Assembly: GCA_036583965.1 (NCBI GenBank)
Contig: JAZBQD010000022.1
Span: 1,484,001 to 1,548,000 of the forward strand
Direction: 5' to 3'
Source of the DNA: Prunella strophiata
Taxonomy: Eukaryota > Chordata > Aves > Passeriformes > Prunellidae
DNA length: 64,000 nucleotides
This document shows, one piece after another, positions 37,258 to 64,000 of this stretch (the stretch's first letter is position 1; every line of letters starts with the position of its first letter). Position numbers and translations under genes: made by a program. Under the pieces are notes generated by a model. The model was not told where the DNA came from and ran no database searches. It was given only the letters and a program-made list of their open reading frames with translations.

Positions 37258-40200
37258 AAATGAAAAACTTACACTGTTCCAATGCTACCACTGAGTTACT
37301 GAGGCCCTGGGCAAGTCACTTGAATTTTTGGGCAGTGGGGTCTCTTCCCCATGCAAACAGCACAGTTTACACCTATCACAGCAATTAAAGAAGTGATGTT
37401 TGAAGAGTTGTGAAATTCTTGTGTATCTAAGGTCTGATTTTGGCTTTTTTGCTAATAGATGTACCATGAAACTTGATAACTGCAATCAAAATAGAAAAGA
37501 CTGAGTAATGTTTTTTCAGTCTCCTTTAAAGTCCAGCATGGAGGTTGCCACCTCCCCCAGGTTAGCAAGAGGAAGGTGGGCAGTCCTGTCTGGTTACTGG
37601 GAGACAGAGAAGTAATTTCCAAGATTTCTTTGGTTTGCTACCTCTGAGCTGTTTCATTCAATTACTCTTCGTGGTGTTGAAAAAGACATTTTATCTCTTG
37701 AGTGGCTGCAGAAACTTTGCAGGGTTTGACAGTTCCACAAAGCACCTTGGTCACACCTGCATGCTTTGATATCTCATTGCAGTATTTAGGAATGAGATCA
37801 GTCTAGAAATGCAATATATTCTCCCCATGGTAAATGGGAAGAAATGGCCACAACCACTTGGGCTGCAGTTCTGTAGGTGGTGTTATTCACCAAACTGTGC
37901 TTATCCTTCAGTGGGGAGAACGTTGGTTCCTCTGTTAGCTTTTAACTTTCATGGCAGAATTCCAAGAGGAAAAAACAGTACTTAAGTTTGTTCTTAGCAC
38001 AGAGATAAATTGAATATCTCTGTCATTTGTCTGAAACCATGTGGTGAAAGGCAGGATTTTTTTTTTTTCTTAACAGTTTTGCAGAGTAATAGGACCGACC
38101 ATGATTTGGATTGCACAAGACACGTGCTGGGTTACTTTAAAGTCTGCCAAGTTCTAATTTGCAATTTCTGAAGAATTTAAACAGAAACATCTGAGTATCT
38201 GCAGAAATCATGTTTCTAAATTTAACTTCTGGATTTTGTGTTGGTAAAGCATGAAATTGCCTGGTAATATTTGTCCACTGAGTTTCAGGGACAGCCTTTC
38301 CTTATGCTGACAATGTTGCACTGGTGGTTCTGCTGTTCCTGGTCCTGCAGAGTGTGAATTATAAATGCTTTGGAGCAAAATGCTCAGTGAAAAGGTGCTA
38401 GCTAGGTTTAATTACTATTTGTTTCTGTCAAAACAAGCAACAAACCTTTGCAAGAATGTTCTTTTACCTTGTCACTGTTTTCTTCAATGTACTTCTGCAG
38501 TTAATAAATAATGACCTAACTTTCCCAGGCCACTAAGAACTGTTTCTGAACACCCTGTTACAGCAAGTGTAGGAGTTTGCAAATATCACTGAGAAAGCCC
38601 AATACAAGGATTTTTGTTTCCACAACAGAGGAGCTGTGCAAAGTGAAGAACTCATAAACCAGCAGAACCAAGTGCTCTTTCAGTGCACAAAGTATTTATG
38701 TACATTTTTTTAAAAGGATTATTTTCACTAACACAGAAGCATCGGGTTATAGAGGTGAATTCTGTTTAACTGTGGAACAAGATAGATTGATGGCATTATA
38801 ATCTGACATTCTTATATCACTAAAAGTATAGTTTTGGACTGAAAACCAGGCAGGTTTTTTGTGCTGACAAGAGCAGAGTTCAATATAATGATGGTGTTGA
38901 CATGGACACAAATTTCCACAGGTGGCTAGGCAGGCAATAAAAACATTTACACTCTAATCTGGACTGAGGGATGAAAGGGTTTCTATCTCTCTGCCCACCT
39001 GAGGAGAACACCCTCAGTCTGTGGCAGCTGGTTTCTAATCCTGGTTTTGATCCTGCCTCTGCATCCGGAGCCGTGTGCTCTCCTACCCTGGCAGGTTGTG
39101 GCTTCCCAAGTGCAACTCCTTTTGAGAAATAGAATAAACCCCATCAGTGTTGCATTTAGACACAGCAGGTTTCCTGTTACTGGGGGAACTGAAGTGGCCA
39201 GACACAAATTGCAGCTAATGGACCCAAAATAAACTAACTTTGATTGTTTTTCTCTCGTCTTTCCCTGGACAGTAATTCCAAGTGTTACTTTTAGCAGCTC
39301 TAGTGTATGAAAGGAGCTTTGGGGAGAGAGTTCTGTTGTTGGGAGCTGATGTCCCTGCCAGGCTGAGAGCACTTGGAACGCTGGTGTGGACTGGCCAGGC
39401 TGTTTGCTCCTCCCAGACCAAGGGGGTTTGCCCCTGCCCCAGGAGCTGCAGCAGCTGTGCCAGCCCCGTGTGTGTGCCAGCCTGGCTGGGGGTTACTGAC
39501 CTGCCCGGGGGCTTCCTGGGGCTCCTGGCAAGTGTGGTGCCTCCCAAGATGTTGATCCCGTTTTGCTGTTCAGAGATTTGTTGCTTCATGCTGGTGGGAG
39601 GACGGGGTGTGATGTCTGGTGGAGAATGCAAAGGCTGAGGAAATTTCTTTAGCAAATGAAGAGCTGGAAGAGTCTTTGGTGCTCTCGTGAGTGGCACAAT
39701 GGAGATGACATCACTATCTATAAAGAGAAATTAAACTAATTCATAGCCCTGTAGGAAATGTAAAGGAAGAGGCCAAACCAGCTAAGTTGTATCTGTGGTT
39801 TAAAAATGCCATCCACCTGGGACTGCTGTATTTACCCTGAGAGCTCCTTTTCCTCCCCACCAGATTTTATTTGAAATCCAAAAGATAAAAAAAGATTAAC
39901 TGTAGCTTCTCAAGTTTGAGATCAATTACTTAGCACAGTTCTGTTCTCCAAAGATACTGGAGAATACAGTATTACAGACACCTAATTTAACTTTTTTATA
40001 TTAAATTTCAATGTCCTATTAAAAACAAGCAAACAAAAAAAGGCTGTGTAACTCATTACTCACCTCAGGATGCTTCCTGAGGATAAGACTAATAGATAGA
40101 ATTTAGGCTGAGAAATTAATTTTGTAACCTAGCTTGTGGTCTACAAACTGAGCATTTCCACCAGTGATGGTCCCTGCTAAAGTCATCCTTTTTTTTATTT

Positions 40201-41105
40201 CCATGGCTGTACTGTGCTGTGCAAACTGGAGAGAGGAATAATAGATGAGTTTTGAAAGTGAAGTTGGCAGATCTGACAGCACCTGCGTGCAGTGAAGATC
40301 TGCTGAGGCAAGAGGATGCTGGATTGAGCCCATCTAAAATATTTTTAGACTCATGGTTTTCCAGGGAAATAGGACTTTTGTTTTTATTTACTAATTCTAT
40401 ACATCTCTAAATATGTTTGTGGCTCTTCTTTCTCTTAGCCAGGTTGGGACTTCCTACTACAAGATCTTGTCCAAGGCAAATGGTGGGCTTGGGTCACAAA
40501 TGACAGTTCTTTCTTTGCCAGCTCAGGCTGCTGTGGTGTTTTACTTTGATGGATATTGTTGCTAGCTTTCATGCCTAAGTGATGCAATTCAGATCTTTTG
40601 GTAGCGTTATAATGCATTTGAAGCAAATTATTGTGTTCTGAGGCTGAAAATGGATGGCAACCCTTCCCCAGGGACAGACCCCAGTGCTCTCTGTTGAACA
40701 GGTGCTGGGTTCTGAAGGGTTTCAGAAGAGCCAATTTTGTTCCCTGAACAGCCCAAGATTTTAGTTACAAATTCTGTTTCAGACCTTTCTGTGGCATTGC
40801 ATGTTGTGACATTGACTCCAACTTAAAATAACATGGTTGGATGGGCAAGAGATGGCAAGAGAAAACACTTAAAACCTTAAGCTTTTAGTAACCCAGAAAC
40901 TTTGACAATGTGTTCTTTGACAAAACAGCCAATTAGTCAGGAAGTAAAAAATTAACCTGAACTTGTTCAGGAGTCAGAGTGGAACTAAAACATGGGAAAA
41001 GTCTGATGGAGGATGTGCACTGGCTGGGAGCACAAGAGCTTTTTACACAGTACTCACAGAGTCTAGTGATCTTCCATTCCAAATCCTTTTAAATCTTCTC
41101 TCTTT

Positions 41106-41109
<4 letters not shown>

Positions 41110-41138
<29 letters not shown>

Positions 41139-41144
41139 AAAAAA
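41110..41144. repeat. Long poly-A run
   Basis: Twenty-eight A residues, one G, then six more A. This could be the tail of a retroposed sequence in + orientation, but I recognise no source and see no clear target-site duplication. Confidence 0.85.
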
Positions 41145-44100
41145 GAAGTCACTGAGGCAGCAAGACTGACATACTAGAAAATGCATTTCAGGGGAGAGTC
41201 ATGAATGTTTAAACTGGCTGAAAGGCAGCCAGGCACAGTAACCAAGGGAGTTTGCAACACTGCAAACACAGGGTCTGTATAATTGACATCAGGCAAGAAA
41301 TTCTGGGGAGAAACTTCCTTAAACTGCACCGTTGAGGGTTGCTGAAATTTTAGTCAGAAGGAGAGCATTTATTCTTAACAAATTCTTAATGCTCTGACAC
41401 TTCATGTAAACACTGGGAAAACACAACTGTCAAACACGTATTTGCATTGTCTTATTTGTAAGAATTACTAAATTTGCTTTGTTTATAACCAGAGCTTTAG
41501 AATCCATGTTGCTTTTCTCGACAGACAGTAGAGCCAAGTGTTTGGCTGTTGCCTCATGGAACTGATGAAAAGTGCAAACCACCAATACAAGCAGATCCAG
41601 TGTTACTGTAGGACAGTTTGGGCTCCAGCCTCCTTCTTTTTGTTGCAATTGTATTTTATTTATTGCCAGCACAGAGGGAATGCCATGCTTTCCAGCCTTT
41701 TCCATGAGTGTGCCTTTCAGTTCCCCCATCCTGGCTGCTGGGCTGCAGCTCGGGTCCACCTGCAGAATCCCATATTCTATGGGATATGAATCACAGCAGC
41801 AGAGAAACTGGGGCACTGCAGCTATTTTGGTGAAGCTGAAGGGTGCTGGGGAAGCAATGGCCCTGTTCTGAATCTCCTCAACATCGTGGCTGCTTCCTGG
41901 GGTGGTTTCTGGACCAGTGAAAGCCGTGCAGGTAAAGGCAGTGCTCACAACTCCAGGGACGTGGGGAGTCTCTGGGAGTCTGGAGATGTGCAGGGCTTTA
42001 GTGCTGGGGTGTGATGCAGGACAGGGCTGGCATGGTGAGGACCCAGCATGGCACAAACTGGGTGGAGGAGGTAGAACTGTGATTCTCTTTTGGAGAATGT
42101 GATGTCATTTCAGGCATAGATCCAGAATTTTGCTTAAACCAGCTCTGTCTCTGGGAAAATGACATTGCAGATGGTGAGTGTCATTTCAGTGTAATGTAAT
42201 CCTGTTATTAATTTAGTTAATTTTTCAACTGTAAATCAATGCAGTCTGAGTTAAGAATTTCAGATGATTTTGAGTGTGGATGTCACATTACAACTGCAAA
42301 GTACCTTCATGTGTCCTTTGACCAGTTTAGCCAGGAAAGCAGGAATGCAACATTAGGGTGTCTCAAGTCACAAATCAGTTCAGTGTTTCACAGACATTGA
42401 GAATCCAGTGGTGGTTTCTGCCTTGTCTCAAATGAATACTTTGCTATTCGTTATTTATGTACTATCTAATCTGTAACTTTTTATTTAAGACACCTGCCAA
42501 GAAATGCACCCTTAAGATATTTTGTCTTCTGCAGTGCTCAGTTTTACTGGCAATTCAGTTTTGCATATTTCTTATGTTTGAACAGGAAAAACATTAAACT
42601 GTTCATGTGTCAATTTGTTATTTAAGTGTCAGCAGCCAGTTTTTAAAACTTTTTGCACTTGGTCTCTCTCTAGTCAGTCTTGCATCTTGACACCCATACC
42701 AGGAGGTGAAGGCAATTTCAGGATTATTTCATTCAGAGACCCTCTGTAGCCCTGGCTCTACTGGGGGTTGTGCAGGTTGCAGGGAATGTGAAGCCAGATA
42801 AAAATCTAGAGGGAGATGTAAAAAATACCTTGAGGTCTGCAGCTGGTGTGCTGCTCTGAAGACCACCTGGTGAGTGTGGTGAATACCTTCCTGTCCTCAG
42901 GAGTCTGTAGTAGGTTCAATCTCAGGAGGATTTATATTCTTTCCAAAACTCTTATCTTTCTTATACATTACAATTCAATAGCTGCAGTTATTTCTACTAA
43001 TGTCTATTTCTTTCTGAGACTGGATGGTGTGATTCCATCTGAAATAGAGCATTTTTTTCCTCAAATGATTGCATATGTGCTCACACAGTGCTTCTGTTGT
43101 TCCTTTTTTAACCTTCCTGTTAGGCTGGTAATGATTTCCCTTTAGACCATCTTTTCACCTTCTTTCCAGGAGCTAAAAATATGAGCTACACTCTGCACAT
43201 CCCTGTTTCCTTTACCTTAATGCATTAATTTAGATTAAGCAATTGCTTGCCTTTGATTCTTCAACTTCTTTAATTACTGTACCAGTGTGATTTCTTTTGG
43301 CTCTTTTTTCATTCCTTACTCCACAGTGGAGGGGACTCCATGTGTTCAGTGGTTTTCAGTTGCAGCTCTGACCTGAGGGTCCTGCCCTGGCACAGATGGA
43401 TTCTCTCCAGGAGCTCTCCAGCAGCTTCCTGCACGCTGACAAGTGGGCAGCTGTGCTCCTTGCACTGAGAGCATTGTCAGAGCCTGGAAGGTGACTTTGA
43501 TTTCTCTGTTCTGATGGTTACATGTGCTGTGGCACCAGATCTGGTTATCAAGTTTGTGCCTACCCTGTCTTTGGGATTTAGAGCTGGGTGTGGGGGCTGC
43601 CTGGCAGGGGCTGCTCCCAAGAGATCTCCGAGCACAGGAGCCTTTGAAATATTATGAGAAGTGAACAGGCAGGAGTAATCCCAGACTCCAGTATTTGTTG
43701 TATGAAGTGTAAGAGTTTGCCAGAGGAAGTACCTTTTCAGCTTCTAACTATAGTGTTGCTTTGTAATTATTCATTTGGATGGAAAATTCCAGCCTTCTAA
43801 AGGTTATCCCAGATGCAACTTTGCCAGGAAATGCATTACATGGAAAATAATAAAACTCCTATGAATACACAGTCTCCAGGTGAAACTGGATGCTGAGCAT
43901 ACTGTTGGAAGCAGTCTGAGCCTTGTTAAATGTATGTCCCAGTGTTACAGGGCATGGCTGTCCACAATGCTGCTGGGGCTCTGAGTGGCCAGGATTTCTC
44001 TTTGTATGGGGAAGGGGAAAGTTCCATACAAGGAGCTGGGATTTTAAATAGTGAATATCTGCACAAGGCACAGGTCAGTCATATTTTGCAGATTTCTCTG

Positions 44101-47100
44101 CCCTGTGCTCCTCTCTGAATCCTCATGAATTGTATTTCTTATCCGTTCCCCCGGTTTGTTGATACTTTTAACATGAGGGAAAACTATTTTGATATTTCTC
44201 TGTCAGTTATTTTGACATTAATCAACACTGCAGATCTTGTTTTGTTTGGTGTCTGGGTACATCATAAAGAGAGTTGCTGAAAGAGTTCAATTACAATATC
44301 AGCATCTCTGCCAAATGTATTGAGCTGTTCTGAAAAGCGGCTTGTCTTTTCTGACCCAGATACACAGTTTCCAACTGTGGGAGATGCTGCCAGAAAGACT
44401 CTTGGCAGATGGCCAGCAATAAAATTATACTGCAGAAAAACACAACATATTTTCAGCAGCACTTTGTGTGGTGTGATGAAAAATTACCTGTCTCCTGAAT
44501 GCAAAGCAGAGGCTAAAATAAACTTCTAATTTGAAGTTGCAAGCCTCTCACTCTGACTTTTGAAGGTAACAAAAACCAGTATAAATTCCAGTTGTTTTCT
44601 ATTACTGTGTGTGATACACCTCGGGCTGTGTTAGATACTCATTCCTTTGTTATTAGCAACCTCTGTTGTTCTTGCTGCCCTGTCAGTATAAACTCTGTCT
44701 GCTCTTGGGGTGCTGCACACTGCAAACTGCAGTTCTCCTGGGCAGATACTGCTGTTGGGGTAGATTCAGAAGGTGGAGGGTGTTTTAATGCTTCAGCTGA
44801 ATGTTGTTAGCATGTGCCTTCTTGATGGAGTATGTAAAACCTATTTTCATGGTGTTCTACTTGGCCTGGCCAGGAGCCTGGAGAGCAGCTCACTGAAGTG
44901 AGGGGTTTGGAGCTCTGGTGTCCAGTGACCCCAATTTCCTCTTCTCTGTTGCACCAGTAACACTGCTGTGCAAAGTGCTGCTGCAAGGGGATACTGGGGT
45001 GCCCGACACAGTTCATGTCTCCTTTCTAGAGACTCAGAGCACCCTAATTCTGGTATTTCAGTTTCCATGGAATGCAAATACCTGTTTCTCCTGCCTTTCA
45101 CCTCCCTGTTCATAGGCACTCAGAGGTAGCTGAGCATATTCATCACCCCTGGCTGTTTAACTGTCTGTCCCCTGGGAATGCAGCTGCAGATGCAGGAATA
45201 TCTCCTACTACAAAAGCCTCATCTGAAATTCTTTTTGCTTGTCTTGAGCCAAAGCATAAACTTCCTCTGTGAAGGATGGGATGTTTAATGGAAACGTTGC
45301 TACACTGTCATGGTGTTTTAATAACATTTATAATGTGTCAAATCCCCAGTGATTTTAAACCACACTGCAGACTCTGCGCGGCTCCACTGTGACCTGGTTT
45401 GGAGACAGAGATTATTTACTCTGGTTTTACACTTTAGAGGCACATGATGAAGAGCAAAAGTGACTTTTTCAAGGTCACCAAGGTCTCAGTGGTGCAAGGA
45501 GCTTCCTATATAAGTTTCCTTGCAAGTGTGGGTGGCTGCCCCTAGGTAAGACAGCCACACATTTAAATATTGTGCTTTTTAGTCTGAGCATCAACTGTTA
45601 CTTCCCTGAGGATGCAGGAGCAAATATCCTGCTATAGTCTGGTAGTGGAATGAGGCTGTTGGATTTATGGAATTGCTGCTCACTTCACATAATGCTTTCT
45701 GATGTATTTGGTGCTGAGCTATGTTATGCTGCCTTAGTCCATATGGTTGGAGCAGATTTGATTTTGGTTTTCCTTAATTTAATTCTGTATGCTGTCAAAT
45801 GTACTTTATTCTGTATATTGTGTCTGCACTTTTATAGTAAACTCCCTCCTGTTTAGTGCTTTTGTTGAAAATGTTTTCTCCAAGTCTGAACTAAATTAGG
45901 GTTTCACTCCTATGCGTGTTTCTGAAATATTCGTAGGATGTTAATGACTTGGAAGACATCATGTATCAGCTTCAACTCAATGTTTAGGATTTTTTCCAGC
46001 TTCCTCAATTTTATAATAAAGATCCCTTTGTAATTGATCTGTCTGTGCCCTGACTTCAGCTGCACTGCTGAAAAAAAGGGCAGGTACAGACCTCATAAAT
46101 ACCTTCATCCAACAACCTTTACTTGTCTTGAAAACAAGAAAGCAGGTCACTGCTCCGTACACTGCCAGGGCAGAGTATGGAGAGGTGTTGGTTTTTCATC
46201 AGCCCAGCAGAGGTTAACCCCCATTGTGCCTGTGACACATTCATTTCAGCCTGTTTTGGACTTTCCAAGAACCTGAGAAGCACCCAGCACAGGCAGGGCT
46301 GCCCCTGAGGAGTGAGTGTTTGCAGGCTTGCCCTCTGGACAGCAGCCTGCTCAGCACTTAGTGAGCACCACAACTTGCTCAGCCACCTATCCCTGGCCAT
46401 CTGCTTGCCACAGCCTGGGCCAGCTGATAAGCAACAGCTTGCAGCAGTCTTGGGAGGGAGGCTGGCCTGGAGTGTTGCTGGAGTCTGGAGACATTGTACT
46501 GGGCATATGCTGAAGTCAGCAACACATTCCAGTGCCCTTCTCTCTGCCTGGAATTGCCAAGTTACAGCTACCACAGAAGATAACAAACCGAAAATGTGAA
46601 ATGTGGGAGTGACAAGGAAGAACAGTAGGTGAAGATAGCTGGAATTCAGTTTGGAGAGAGAAATAATTTGAAATAGATTATCTAGATATGTGTCTCATAA
46701 AAGTCTCTCTAGTTTGCTATTTGCTGACTCAAGTTAATATTATTAAAAAGCAAAACGACCTTGTAAAGAGTCTGGCTGGTTCTGGAGATGGTGAAAGGCT
46801 GCTGAGTGTGGAGGAGCTTATGACTAGTTCACAAAATAAATACTGCCAAAGCAGTGATCTTTGCTTAGTTTTCCTCCCAGCTGCCCTTGTCTGACTTCAA
46901 GGATCTCTTAAGAGAAAGAACATCCCCTTTGTTGATTGCTTCTGGGAAGCAGTTTGGTAGTGTTAATACACCTTGGTGGGCACAGAGCCTCTGTGATGAG
47001 AAGTGGGGTCAGTCAATGTTTTCATTAGCTTGCTTTTCCCATGTATTTTTAGTATGACAGCACTTAACTCTCTTGGGGTTTCTTCCTTGGCAGTTTTCAG

Positions 47101-48393
47101 CTGCTGGAACAGACAGGTCCCTGCACAGTATTCTTGTCTGGCTTTTTGGTTTACCCAATTCTACATCCTCAATTCAGTGGTGTGAGTTAGAAACAACTAT
47201 CAGGCCCTTGCTGCCAAAGCTACTGGTCCTGTAAACCTGCTTAATTTGTTCCTAACCAGGGAAATAGGGAAGCAGGATCTGCTGTTACCTCTTTCCCTGT
47301 CACATTCAAATCTCTGTGGGATGCAACATTTTAATTATTCCCTGTCACATCACAGGTTTAAGTATCTCCTCAGCTTTCAAGTCATATCACCTATCCCTCT
47401 GCTGTTGCCAAACATGCTTTTAATTTCTAACAATGTCAGGCTTCTCTGACACACAATATGCAAAGTGTTGCTGAAGAAGGGGTTCAGCATACAGGAGAAA
47501 AGGAAACGTGTGTGTGTGTGTCAATCTGCAGAAATTTACTGACTGGGTTTCCAGTTGCTTCAAAATGTTGCTGGAGAACTGATACAACAATATGTGTAGA
47601 GAAAGGAAAACAGGAATTTTCTGCAAGGACTGGAGTGTCTTGCTGTGCAGTGAGCTTATGCTTCCCTCTCTCACATTACCTGCTCTGTTCTTCTGCTCTT
47701 CTCTCTCACAGAGCATTTCTTTGCAGTTTCATGCTGCCAGTGCTGGTGTTGTTTCCCAGTTTAGTACAAGAAGGCTGCTCTTGCAGGATCTTTTCCATGC
47801 TGTGTGCTGAGAAAGGGAGTGCATGGGCAGCACAGGCGGTGTGGGTGATTTCAGCTCCTCGCAAGTCTGACGTCTGCAGTTTGTTAGAATCTGCTTGTCT
47901 GCCTTTAAATAACAACTTGCAGTTATTGCAACCTGAGGCCTTGGTTCTTGTGCAGCATCTGACACAGGATTGAGGGCTGCACTGAGGATTTCTACAAAGA
48001 ATTACCTTCTGGTAATTAAATGTGGTGTGTTTGATTCCTAACGTGCATGCAACACAAAAATAGAAACTTTGTGAGCTGGTTTCACATGGAGCATGTTTGC
48101 CATGTTGGATTTCCTGTCTTCCTCATCACAGAAGCTGGGATTGCCAGGTGGCTGACAAACCTCCCTGGGATCAGCTCTACCTGGCATGAGAAAGTCGTTA
48201 CATATGTGTGGGCATCACAAAAAAGTTGCTTTCCACAGTGACATCTGTTTGCTCAGATATAAATGGATCAGTGACTGTCCCATCTGGAAGCTGGGGTGCT
48301 TTGATCAGTGGTTTGCCTCATGTGCTGCATCCAGCACTTCTGGAATCAACATGCCATCACTGCTGATTTCAAGTTGTTTCTCTCTTTTTGCAG

Positions 48394-48566
48394 GTGAATT
48401 AGAGAAAGTAACTCCCAGAACACCTTGGCTGTATGAACTCTTGAGCTGTCAAGGGACTGAGAGGCTTATGAAGAGGTTCTGTCAGGCAAAACAGTGCTTA
48501 GCAAAGACACCAAGGAGGAGGGAAAAGGAGAAAGGGAGGGAGAGAGAGCTGAAACACTAACAAACC

Positions 48567-48569
<3 letters not shown>
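48394..48569 (+). other. STRBP: STRBP exon with 5' UTR and start codon
   Basis: A strong acceptor (pyrimidine tract TTTCTCTCTTTTTGCAG) ends at 48,393 and a strong donor (GTAGGT) begins at 48,570. The last three bases of the exon, 48567-48569, are ATG, which joins to AGATCG of the next exon to give the family's N-terminus MRSIRSF. A TAA in the same frame lies three codons before the ATG (48558-48560), so no upstream in-frame extension is possible within this exon. Position -3 is A and, after splicing, +4 is A, an adequate initiation context. The rest of the exon is untranslated. Confidence 0.85.
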
Positions 48570-63654
<15,085 letters not shown>

Positions 63655-64000
63655 GTAAGGCAGCCTGACATAATCTGCTAAACCCAGATCTTGGGAGTAT
63701 GAAATGTGCTTAGAACTAATAATACGCAAGCTCAAAATTAAAAAAAAAAAATCATTAAGCTGAGCTGCTCACTGTGTGCTCTAAAGACAGCTGGGCATGG
63801 TTCAAAGAGCATCACTGGTTTTGTGCTAGCAGGGGGGAAGAGTTTCCTGCACTCTACAGGTCAGCTCATGTTGCAGTGGACTGAATGTGGTGGTCAAATT
63901 CTGGATGGGAGGGATTTAGTTGCTGTTCTGTTCTACTCCTTCCTCCTGTTGGTTTGGAAGTGGCATGTTGGTGGCTGCTTCTTTCTCTCCCTCCTTCTCT
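63655..64000 (+). other. STRBP: Start of next STRBP intron, to window edge
   Basis: Intronic sequence after the donor at 63,655. No further exon is visible before the edge. The exons for the rest of dsRBD1, dsRBD2 and the Gly/Arg- and Tyr-rich tail must lie to the right. Confidence 0.85.

Larger units (their letters stand above)
27141..48393 (+). other. STRBP: STRBP intron 1 (presumed)
   Basis: About 21 kb between the CpG island and the acceptor at 48,393. It contains poly-T and poly-A runs, a hairpin at 37231, an exon-like segment at 36289, and a minus-strand open frame of 208 codons at 41430-42056 that I do not recognise. I found no exon with both good splice sites and a conserved reading frame. 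Alternative untranslated first exons of STRBP may be hidden here. Confidence 0.55.

Noticed and set aside
39215..39697. 160-codon minus-strand frame in STRBP intron 1
   Set aside because: Proline- and serine-rich composition follows local GC content. No domain or splice sites are seen, and overlapping frames of similar size occur on the other strand.
47458..47973. 171-codon + strand frame shortly upstream of the start-codon exon
   Set aside because: Begins in a GT microsatellite region, has no recognisable domain or flanking splice signals, and overlaps other frames on both strands.

Overview
This is a window of vertebrate nuclear DNA, almost certainly avian. The genes are split into short exons with canonical GT-AG introns, the introns are compact, CpG islands mark promoters, and there are no bacterial-type operons. 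The one gene that can be identified with confidence is STRBP (spermatid perinuclear RNA-binding protein, a paralogue of ILF3/NF90), on the + strand. I recognised it by protein-level similarity to the vertebrate family. The bird assignment rests on gene compactness, sparse interspersed repeats and general composition, so it is an inference.

Layout. Positions 1-24,650 look intergenic. They hold one CpG-rich block with a CAG-repeat cluster (about 2.14-2.48 kb) that may be the first exon of a minus-strand neighbour, two weaker GC-rich patches (about 6.5 and 15.9 kb), and several perfect inverted repeats, but no recognisable coding exon. Positions 24,660-27,140 form an extreme CpG island. It begins with a perfect 1,500-bp (GGGC)n tract, followed by about 320 bp of complex GC-rich sequence, then a second (29 bp) and a third (217 bp) (GGGC)n tract, then a duplicated 39-bp unit. 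This is the presumed STRBP promoter and first non-coding exon. Positions from about 27.1 to 48.4 kb are the long first intron.

The STRBP coding part runs from an ATG at 48,567 to 63,654 in eleven exons. It encodes roughly the first 445 residues: the whole DZF domain (catalytically dead nucleotidyltransferase fold, the ILF2/NF45-dimerising domain) and most of the first double-stranded-RNA-binding domain. The second dsRBD and the C-terminus lie beyond the right edge. All exon junctions keep phase except one: coding exon 3 (51,680-51,846) carries one extra base near 51,699 that shifts the conserved frame and, as written, gives a TGA at 51,753. This is either an assembly error or a real lesion.

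Points most worth a second look are the giant (GGGC)n tract at the promoter, the one-base frameshift in exon 3, the start codon that forms the last three bases of its exon, two tandem splice acceptors, a 23-bp minisatellite in an STRBP intron, and an unexplained exon-like segment at 36.29-36.38 kb. I found no tRNA, rRNA, CRISPR array or intact mobile element.
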